From Chloroflexales bacterium ZM16-3 (GTDB lineage Bacteria; Chloroflexota; Chloroflexia; Chloroflexales; Chloroflexaceae), in the NCBI GenBank assembly GCA_004138175.2, contig RYFE02000028.1, positions 1 through 64,000 of the forward strand: DNA of 64,000 nucleotides. The letters are read 5' to 3'. A program made the translations under genes and the position numbers. Below, piece after piece: positions 58,046 to 64,000 of the stretch (positions are counted from its first letter, which is position 1; each line of letters opens with the position of its first letter). The notes under the pieces are model-generated. The model ran no database searches, had not been told where the DNA came from, and was given only the letters and a program-made list of their open reading frames with translations.

Positions 58046-59038
58046 AAACCCCATCCGCTCCATCATCTCGCGCACCTTGGGGTCGGCCACGGCGCGGGCC
58101 TGGGCGGCGCCGATGGCCAGGATGCGGTCGAGCTCAGCGGGGTCGCCGATCAGTCGCTCGTAGCGCTCGCGGATGGGCCGCAGGCCCTCGATCACCGCCT
58201 CGGCCACATCGGCCTTGAGCGCGCCGTAGCCCTTGCCTGCAAAGTGGGCCTCGATGGCGTCGCGGCTCTGGCCGGTGAACAGCTCGTAGATCTGGAGCAG
58301 GTTGTTCACCCCGGCGCGGGCCGGGTCGGCGCTAAAGCCGATGTTGGCAAAGGCGTCGGTGACGGCGCGCTTGATCACCCAGCGGATCTCCTCGGGCGTG
58401 TCGTTCACGCGGATGGCGTGGCCACGGGTGAAGTCGCTCTTGCTCATCTTGGCGGTCGGGTCGTTCAGGGCCATGATCCGCGCGCCGCTCTCGCGGATCA
58501 CCGGCTTGGGCACCACAAACGTCTCGCCGTAGAGGCCGTTGAAGCGCTGGGCGATGTCGCGGGTCAGCTCGACGTGCTGCTTCTGGTCATCGCCCACCGG
58601 CACCTCGTCGGTGTCGTAGAGCAGGATATCGACGGCCATCAGCACCGGGTAGTTGAGCAGGCCGGCCAGCACGCTCTCCTGCTTCTGGGCCTTCGTCTTA
58701 TACTGGGTCATGCGCTCAAGCCAGCCCAGCGGCGTCTGGCAGGTCAGCAGCCAGCATGCCTCGGTGTGGGCGCGCACATGGCTCTGGACGAACAGCGTGG
58801 TCTGCTGGGGGTCGATCCCGGCGGCGATCAGCAGCGCGGCCAGCTCGCGGGTCTGCTGGCGCAGGGCGGCGGGCTCCTGCGGCACAGTGATCGCGTGCAG
58901 GTCGACGATGCAGATGAAGTTGGTCTTCTGGCCCTGGCCGGCGACCCACTGCTGGATCGCGCCCAGGTAGTTGCCGATATGGAGCATCCCCGAGGGCTGG
59001 ATGCCTGAGAAGACGCGGGCGCGTTTTGGTGTGGTCAT
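58031..59038 (-). CDS. trpS: Tryptophan--tRNA ligase TrpS
   Basis: A 335-aa class I synthetase that charges tRNA-Trp. The HIGH motif appears as SGIQPSGMLHIGNYLGAIQQ, the KMSKS motif as DPTAKMSKSDFTRG, and the Trp-pocket region as FICIVDLHAITVPQEPAALR and LMAVDILLYDTDEVPVGDDQ. I start at the ATG at 59038 (MTTPKRARVFSGIQ), preceded by CAGGAGGTGGTT. The gene is upstream of trpE and probably cotranscribed. No T-box is visible before it; a GC hairpin (GGGGGCGGCTGCGCCGCCCCC) lies in its leader. Confidence 0.96.
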   Translation of the reverse strand: MTTPKRARVFSGIQPSGMLHIGNYLGAIQQWVAGQGQKTNFICIVDLHAITVPQEPAALRQQTRELAALLIAAGIDPQQTTLFVQSHVRAHTEACWLLTCQTPLGWLERMTQYKTKAQKQESVLAGLLNYPVLMAVDILLYDTDEVPVGDDQKQHVELTRDIAQRFNGLYGETFVVPKPVIRESGARIMALNDPTAKMSKSDFTRGHAIRVNDTPEEIRWVIKRAVTDAFANIGFSADPARAGVNNLLQIYELFTGQSRDAIEAHFAGKGYGALKADVAEAVIEGLRPIRERYERLIGDPAELDRILAIGAAQARAVADPKVREMMERMGFVLPA

Positions 59039-59172
59039 AACCACCTCCTGGTGGGGGTGTGGGGGCGGCGCAGCCGCCCCCACATACTATATTATGAGGT
59101 CTGGGGCGCAGCCCCAGAGGCATGGTATACTTCTGCATCTCCGACAATAACCCTATCAAACCCAAAAATCTT

Positions 59173-61113
59173 ATGCCTCGTCGCATCCTGCTGGCCCTAG
59201 CCGTGCTCCTGCTGGTCACGCTCATCCCGAACGCCCCGGCCCACGCCCAGACCATCGCCTCGTTCACCAGCGAGCGTCCGGTGGTGTCGCCCCTCGCGCC
59301 GGATCTGGTCTATGTCAACGTGCAGGGCTACACTGGCCCGGCCCAGCTGCTGATCTTCGACCCGGCTGGCCGCACGGCCGGCGCATTCGATCTGGAGCTG
59401 AGCGGCGGCTACGGCGCCGTGCAGGTGCTGCCGCGCGGCGCGCTCGGCCAGCATTGGGGCGCGCTCTTCGTCAATGGCACTCAGGTCTACGCTGGCCAGA
59501 TCTACACCCTCGACGCCAGCACCACGGTGCAGACCGGCGTGCCCGCCTTCGATACGCTCTACAATACGGTGCGCGGCTTTATGGCCAATGACCGCCTGAG
59601 CTATAGCCTCGACGGCGCACAGGTGTCCGGCTACCGCTCGCCCGACAGCCCGCTGCTCTGGCTGCGCGACCACTATTACCAGAACCGGGCCTTCCGCTAC
59701 TTTGAGCAGGATCTGCGCAGCCTGCCCGAGGCGTTCGCCCGCGCCCAGCTGCCCGACGGCAGCCTGCCCGACTTCCTGGCCCGCCCCGAGTGGGGCATCC
59801 CGGCCTTCCGCACCCCGGTCGAGGCCGACGTGGAGTTCCTCTATGTCCAGCTGATCTATGAGACCTGGCAGACCACCGGCGACACAGCCTGGATGCTTAA
59901 GATGCTGCCCTCGGCCCAGAAGGCGATTGAGTATACGCTGACCAGCCCGGATCGCTGGGAGCCCTACCTGGGCCTGGTCAAGCGGCCCTTCACGATCGAC
60001 ACATGGGACTTCGAGTACGGCCCGACCACCACCGACCCGCGCACCGGCAACCCGGCCCCGCGCCACTGGATCGATGACCAGACCAAGTGGGGCATCTTCC
60101 ACGGCGACAACACCGGCCTGGCCGAGGCGCTGCGCTCGCTCTCGACGATGGAGCAGCAGGCCGGCCTCTGGGACAGCGCCTACAACCGGCGGGCGCTGGC
60201 CGACGACATTATGACTCGGCTGAATGCCCTGAGCTGGAACGGTACGTTCTACACGCACCACGTCAAGCTTGTGCCCTACGATGTCCCCGGCGTGGATGAG
60301 GCCACCCAGCTCAGCCTCTCCAACGCTCTGGCGCTCAACCGGGGCGTGCTGACGGTGGAGCAGGGCCGGGCGATTGTGGGCGAGTACCTGCGGCGGCTTC
60401 AGTCCAAGGGCCGGGTCTCCTTCGCCGAGTGGTGGAGCATCGACCCGCCCTTCCCGCCCGGCGCGTTCGGGCTGAATGGCCGGCTCGGCGAGCGCCCCGG
60501 CGAGTACGTCAACGGCGGGGTGATGCCGCTGGTGGGCGGCGAACTGGCCCGCGGAGCCTTCCGCTACGGCTACGAGGCATACGGCTTCGACATCCTCGAC
60601 CGCTACGATGGCCTGCTGCGCCGCACCGACGCCAGCTACCTCTGGTACTACCCCACCGGCGGGTTCGCCCCAGTACAGGAGTTCCTGGGCACCGACGGCT
60701 GGGGCTCCAGCGCCATGTTCGGCGCGCTGATCGAGGGCGCGGCCGGGATCGAGGACAGCGGCATCAACTTCGGCGGGGCGACGATCAGCCCGCGCTGGCC
60801 GGCCTCCCCGCGCGACCCGGTGGGTGACGCCTATGTGGTGGCGCGCTACGCGAGCACCGGCAGCTACGCGGCCTACCGCTGGCACTACGAGCCGGCCCTC
60901 AAGAAGGGCGGCCCGCAGTCGATCAGCGTCGAGGCCACCGGCAGCGGCGACGGCAGCACCCTGCGCATCCTGCTGCCCGCCGATGCCCGCACGGTGACGC
61001 GCGTCATCCTCAACGGCCAGCTCGTCGCCCCGCAGGTCGAGACGGTCGGGCTGAGCCGCTATGTTGTTGTAAAGGCCAATGGGCCAATTGTTCAGGTGCA
61101 AGTGAGCTTCTAA
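59173..61113 (+). CDS. Secreted (alpha/alpha)6-barrel glycosidase-like protein
   Basis: A 646-aa protein with signal peptide MPRRILLALAVLLLVTLIPN, cleaved near AHAQ. The mature part begins with a small beta domain. From about 130 to 520 it is helical with acidic residues in loops typical of six-hairpin glycosidases: SPDSPLLWLRDHYYQNRAFR, ARAQLPDGSLPDFLAR, TPVEADVEFLYVQLIYETWQ, HGDNTGLAEAL, and FAEWWSIDPPFPPGAFGLNG. A C-terminal beta part (LRILLPADARTVTRVILNGQ) resembles the last domain of rhamnosidase-like enzymes. The family cannot be fixed by eye. A TATACT near 59126 may be its -10 box. It is divergent from trpS. Confidence 0.75.
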   Translation: MPRRILLALAVLLLVTLIPNAPAHAQTIASFTSERPVVSPLAPDLVYVNVQGYTGPAQLLIFDPAGRTAGAFDLELSGGYGAVQVLPRGALGQHWGALFVNGTQVYAGQIYTLDASTTVQTGVPAFDTLYNTVRGFMANDRLSYSLDGAQVSGYRSPDSPLLWLRDHYYQNRAFRYFEQDLRSLPEAFARAQLPDGSLPDFLARPEWGIPAFRTPVEADVEFLYVQLIYETWQTTGDTAWMLKMLPSAQKAIEYTLTSPDRWEPYLGLVKRPFTIDTWDFEYGPTTTDPRTGNPAPRHWIDDQTKWGIFHGDNTGLAEALRSLSTMEQQAGLWDSAYNRRALADDIMTRLNALSWNGTFYTHHVKLVPYDVPGVDEATQLSLSNALALNRGVLTVEQGRAIVGEYLRRLQSKGRVSFAEWWSIDPPFPPGAFGLNGRLGERPGEYVNGGVMPLVGGELARGAFRYGYEAYGFDILDRYDGLLRRTDASYLWYYPTGGFAPVQEFLGTDGWGSSAMFGALIEGAAGIEDSGINFGGATISPRWPASPRDPVGDAYVVARYASTGSYAAYRWHYEPALKKGGPQSISVEATGSGDGSTLRILLPADARTVTRVILNGQLVAPQVETVGLSRYVVVKANGPIVQVQVSF

Positions 61114-61158
61114 AAGAGGGTTTCAGGGAGGGCAACGCCCTCCCTCTCCCTCCCCTTT

Positions 61159-61213
61159 ATATTATGTTGCTTGAAATTGCCAGCGAAGCTGGCAATTTCA
61201 AGCAACATAATAT
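61159..61213. terminator. Perfect 26-bp hairpin after the glycosidase gene
   Basis: ATATTATGTTGCTTGAAATT and on, a 26-bp arm, with a GAA loop and its complement ending at 61213. It resembles the hisF/treY hairpin in stem length and loop. The MITE at 61215 is inserted at its edge. Confidence 0.65.
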
Positions 61214-61214
61214 G

Positions 61215-61328
61215 GCAATAGAGCATAAGTAACGCTGTCACCCTGAGCGAAGCGAAGGGTCCCGGCCGGGATTCTTCGCTTCGCTCAGAATGACAGGACA
61301 CCTCACAGCGTTACTTCTGCGGTATTGC
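61215..61328. mobile_element. MITE type D, copy 3, 114 bp
   Basis: The ends GCAATA...GTAAC and GTTACTTCTGCGGTATTGC and the GAGCGAAGCGAAG core match the type D family. ATAATATG flanks both sides (61207-61214 and 61329-61336), a perfect 8-bp duplication. The left end has diverged. Confidence 0.85.
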
Positions 61329-61338
61329 ATAATATGGA

Positions 61339-62697
61339 TTACCCGACGCTCGGCAGGCCGGCGAGGGCCATGGCGACCTCCTCATCGGAGTACTCGTAGT
61401 CCTTCAGCGTGCCGGCCTGGTAGTCCATGTACGCCTGTAGGTCGAAGTGGCCGTGGCCGCTGAGGTTGAACAGGAGCGTCTCGCTCTTGCCCTCCTCCTT
61501 GCAGCGCAGCGCCTCGCGGATAGTCGCCGCCACCGCGTGGTTGGCCTCGGGGGCGGGCAGGATGCCCTCGGTGCGGGCGAACTGAACCCCGGCCGCGAAG
61601 GTCTCAAGCTGCTGGATGGCCGTCGCCTCGATCTGGCCCAGGTCGGCCAGGTGGCTCACCAGCGGCCCCATGCCGTGGTAGCGCAGGCCGCCGGCGTGGA
61701 TGCCCGAGGGCACGAAGGTGCTGCCCAGGGTGTGCATCTTGGTGATCGGCGCGAGGTGAGCCGTGTCGCCGTAGTCGTAGGCGAACTTGCCCTTGGTGAT
61801 CGAGGGGCAGGCCGCCGGCTCAACCGCCAGCACGCGCACATCGCGCTCGCCGCGCAGCTTCGCGCCGATGAACGGGAAGGTGAGCCCGGCGAAGTTCGAG
61901 CCGCCGCCGGTGCAGCCGATAAGAACGTCCGGGTAGTCGCCAGCCATCTCCATCTGGGCCATGGCCTCCTGGCCGATCACCGTCTGGTGCAGCATAACGT
62001 GGTTGAGCACGCTGCCGAGGGCGTACTTCGTATCCTCGCGCTGGACGGCCATCTCCACCGCCTCGCTGATCGCGATGCCGAGGCTGCCGGTGCTGTCGGG
62101 GTGCTCGGCCAGGATCGCGCGGCCGCAGGCCGTCTCCATGCTGGGGCTGGCCACCACGCTCGCGCCGTAGACCTCCATCAGCGCCCGGCGGTAGGGCTTC
62201 TGGTGGTAGCTCACCTTGACCATGTAGACCTTGACCTCAAGGCCGAAGAGGGCACCGGCGAAGGCCAGCGAGGAGCCCCACTGGCCGGCACCCGTCTCGG
62301 TGACGAGGCGCTTGACGCCCTCCTGCTTGTTGTAGTACGCCTGGGCGATGGCGGTGTTCGGCTTGTGGCTGCCGGCAGGGCTGACGCCCTCGTACTTGTA
62401 GTAGATCTTCGCGGGCGTGTCGAGGGCGGCCTCCAGGCGGCGGGCGCGGTAGAGCGGGGATGGCCGCCACTGCCGGTAGATCTGCTGGACCTCCTCGGGG
62501 ATATCGATCGAGCGCTCGGCGCTGACCTCCTGCATAATCAGGGCCATGGGGAAGAGCGGCGCGAGGTCGGCCGGGCCGAGGGGCTGGCCGGTGCCGGGGT
62601 GCAGCGGCGGGGCCAGCGGCGTCGGCAGGTCGGCGGCGATGTTGTACCAGCTGGTGGGCATACGGTCTTCGCTGAGCATGTACTTGATCGTGTCCAT
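61339..62697 (-). CDS. trpB: TrpB-like (TrpB2) tryptophan synthase beta chain
   Basis: A 452-aa PLP enzyme that joins indole and serine. It belongs to the longer TrpB2 type, which has an N-terminal extension ([20 protein letters not shown]) and does not need the usual TrpA contact. PLP motifs are [20 protein letters not shown] (Schiff-base Lys), [40 protein letters not shown] (phosphate loop) and [14 protein letters not shown] (ring-N contact). AAGGAGG lies 12 bases before the ATG at 62697. Upstream is a T-box leader, so it is expected to be switched on when tRNA-Trp is uncharged. Confidence 0.95.
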   Translation of the reverse strand: MDTIKYMLSEDRMPTSWYNIAADLPTPLAPPLHPGTGQPLGPADLAPLFPMALIMQEVSAERSIDIPEEVQQIYRQWRPSPLYRARRLEAALDTPAKIYYKYEGVSPAGSHKPNTAIAQAYYNKQEGVKRLVTETGAGQWGSSLAFAGALFGLEVKVYMVKVSYHQKPYRRALMEVYGASVVASPSMETACGRAILAEHPDSTGSLGIAISEAVEMAVQREDTKYALGSVLNHVMLHQTVIGQEAMAQMEMAGDYPDVLIGCTGGGSNFAGLTFPFIGAKLRGERDVRVLAVEPAACPSITKGKFAYDYGDTAHLAPITKMHTLGSTFVPSGIHAGGLRYHGMGPLVSHLADLGQIEATAIQQLETFAAGVQFARTEGILPAPEANHAVAATIREALRCKEEGKSETLLFNLSGHGHFDLQAYMDYQAGTLKDYEYSDEEVAMALAGLPSVG

Positions 62698-62734
62698 CTT
62701 CGAGAGTCCTCCTTCACGGCGATGTGCGGCCAGG

Positions 62735-62905
62735 CAACAAAAAACCCCCCGACCCGAGCTGGGTCGAGAGGCGAGAAAAACTCGTGGTGCCACTCTCGTT
62801 CGCCGGCCCTCGCGGGGACGGCGCACTTTGCGGGTACTGTCGGCGAGGCCGCTCCATACCCATCGCCCTGATAACGGTGGCGTCTCCGGCGAAGACTATT
62901 TAGAT
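62735..62905 (-). ncRNA. T-box riboswitch upstream of trpB2
   Basis: On the minus strand the T-box sequence GAGAGTGGCACCACGAG (62781-62799 region) has the TGGC bulge expected to pair with the GCCA end of uncharged tRNA-Trp. A preceding stem (GCCGTCCCCGCGAGGGCCGGC) and a long 5' stem region including GATGGGTATGGAGC, with UGG as possible specifier, come before it. After it, CGACCC-agctc-GGGTCG followed by TTTTTT (62737-62770) is the terminator. The specifier is inferred, not proven. Confidence 0.78.
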
Positions 62906-62972
62906 TTTAGATTTTAGATTTTAGATTTATGGGTTCTAGAACTCAAAAATCAAAAATCAAAAATCAAAAATC
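62900..62972. repeat. Two 7-base tandem repeats upstream of the T-box
   Basis: TTTTAGA repeated about four times (62897-62926) and AAAAATC repeated four times (about 62944-62973), separated by TTATGGGTTCTAGAACTC. Both are in the likely promoter region of trpB2. The copy number could vary by slippage. Confidence 0.75.
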
Positions 62973-62990
62973 TTTTCGCCCCCGCGACTC

Positions 62991-63291
62991 CTAGGGCCAT
63001 TCCGCGCCGCCGTATGCGCCGGCCTCACACCACCTGCCGGCTCGCTGGGCACCGTGTTGCGCGTACTCGTCCTGCTCAACGTCGCTGCTCTGAAGTTGCG
63101 CGGAGTATAGCACGGCCCGTCGCGGCGTGTCAACCGATACGAGGCGTGCGGGGCAACTGAACTTTTGAGGGGCGTTCATCTTCTCGTCACGAAACGGGGC
63201 TATACTGTTGAGGGCCGTCCGGCGGCAAACGGTCAAGCTGTTACGAACCTTGCCTAACTTCCAATCAATAATTATACGAGGATCACAGATC
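62991..63291. other. Gap before the metallophosphoesterase gene
   Basis: No gene. GCTATACTGTTGAGG near 63200 contains a TATACT-like -10 box that could drive the gene at 63292. GGAGTATAGCACGG near 63106 is another -10-like element. No repeat is recognised. Confidence 0.4.
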
Positions 63292-64000
63292 ATGGCGACC
63301 ACATCACATAAGGCGGGGAATAAGAACCTGAAGCGCCCGGAGAACCCCTTCGCGCCACTGCCGGGGCGAGTGCGCTACTCGGCGCGCTGGCTGGGGATGA
63401 GCGCCGGGGCGGCGGGGCTGGCGGCGCTGGCGGTGGCCCGGGGCGGGCGGCGGGCCGCGGCCGTGATCGGCGCGGCGGGCCTGGCCGGTGCGGCCTACGC
63501 CACCATGTACGAGCCGAGCCACCCAAAGCTGGAGCGGGTCAGCCTGCGCTTCCATGGCCTTCCGCTGGCCCTCGACGGCATGCGGATCGGCCAGCTGAGC
63601 GACCTGCACCTCGGCCACGGCTACTCGGTTGAGAACACGCGCTGGGCGGTGGCCCAGATGCTCGCTGAGGCCCCCGACTTGCTGGCGCTCACCGGCGACC
63701 TGGTGAGCTACACGCAAAACATCGCCGATCTGCCGGGCCTGCTGGCTCCGCTGCGCGCGCCGCTGGGCATCTACGCGGTGCCGGGCAACCATGATCACTG
63801 GGAGGGCATGCCTGAGATAGCCGAGGCGCTGCGGCCGCTGGGTGTGGAGTTTCTGGTGAATGACAGCCGCCGCCTGCACTGGCGCGGCACCGATTTTACC
63901 ATTGCCGGCGTGGACGACGCCTGGGACGGCGAGATGGATATGGCGGCGGCGCTGGCTGGCGCGCCCACCGGCGACTTCACCGTCCTGCTCTGCCATATGC
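63292..64000 (+). CDS. Membrane-anchored metallophosphoesterase, incomplete at window end
   Basis: The gene starts MATTSHKAGNKNLKRPENPF at 63292, with GAGGATC upstream, and runs out of the window without a stop after 236 codons. Two hydrophobic stretches (GMSAGAAGLAALAVA and AAAVIGAAGLAGAAYATMY) suggest an N-terminal anchor. Metal-site motifs follow in order: [33 protein letters not shown] and, at the edge, LLCHM. This matches YkuE/UDP-2,3-diacylglucosamine-type phosphoesterases. The substrate is unknown. Confidence 0.9.
   Translation, partial: MATTSHKAGNKNLKRPENPFAPLPGRVRYSARWLGMSAGAAGLAALAVARGGRRAAAVIGAAGLAGAAYATMYEPSHPKLERVSLRFHGLPLALDGMRIGQLSDLHLGHGYSVENTRWAVAQMLAEAPDLLALTGDLVSYTQNIADLPGLLAPLRAPLGIYAVPGNHDHWEGMPEIAEALRPLGVEFLVNDSRRLHWRGTDFTIAGVDDAWDGEMDMAAALAGAPTGDFTVLLCHM

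Noticed and set aside
59039-59120. T-box or other riboswitch before trpS
   Set aside because: Only a GC hairpin is present; no TGGN T-box sequence or terminator pair.

Overview
The window looks like chromosomal DNA from a GC-rich filamentous member of the Chloroflexota, class Chloroflexia (Roseiflexus/Chloroflexus/Kouleothrix relatives). This is inference from gene content: a GlgE/TreS/TreYZ alpha-glucan cluster, a TrpB2-type tryptophan synthase, secreted proteins ending in Y-L-P-x-x-x-R, TPR plus zinc-ribbon plus DUF4352-like proteins, and many short palindromic repeats. No rRNA or single-copy marker is present to fix the genus.

Positions 1 to about 27,000 are accessory DNA. Its left part has a divergent repressor/Cro-like switch (933-1548), a TGT/DpdA-like gene (1865-2746) and a first small operon (2822-5247). 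Next comes an AT-richer stretch (about 5,250-10,430) holding five MITE-like or hairpin elements, two integron attC-like sites, and an AlbA_2 protein, a TPR/zinc-ribbon membrane protein, a proteasome-fold-like protein and a HEPN-motif protein. One attC site is split by a MITE. After that lies a phage-like gene set (10,811-25,526) with a terminase large subunit, an SPL-like radical SAM protein, a diverged ATP-dependent ligase and about 17 small uncharacterised proteins. No portal, capsid, tail, integrase or replication gene is visible. Three near-identical promoter cassettes (2709, 14963, 23734) each start an operon, and GC-rich hairpins sit just ahead of many ribosome binding sites. A KilA-N gene and an autoregulated-looking HTH gene close the block beside tRNA-Gln and tRNA-Leu (27,167-27,331).

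From 27,456 the DNA looks like ordinary chromosome. It carries a YesL-like membrane protein, hisF, and a five-gene minus-strand cluster glgE, treS-maltokinase, glgB, treZ, treY. Together these could convert trehalose to maltose-1-phosphate, polymerise it to branched alpha-glucan, and release trehalose again. A three-gene ABC exporter follows (permease, ATPase, membrane fusion protein), its permease flanked by two identical 123-bp MITEs in opposite orientation. Then come a dienelactone hydrolase, two secreted proteins ending in the YLP tag, an alpha/beta hydrolase and a probably frameshifted lipoprotein. A tryptophan group (trpE, trpS, and trpB2 behind a T-box leader) surrounds a secreted glycosidase-like gene. 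The window ends inside a metallophosphoesterase gene.

The most unusual material is the promoter-cassette network of the mobile block, the proteasome-like/HEPN pair next to attC sites, the MITE families with intact target duplications, and a dispersed palindrome sitting in frame inside the ABC permease gene.
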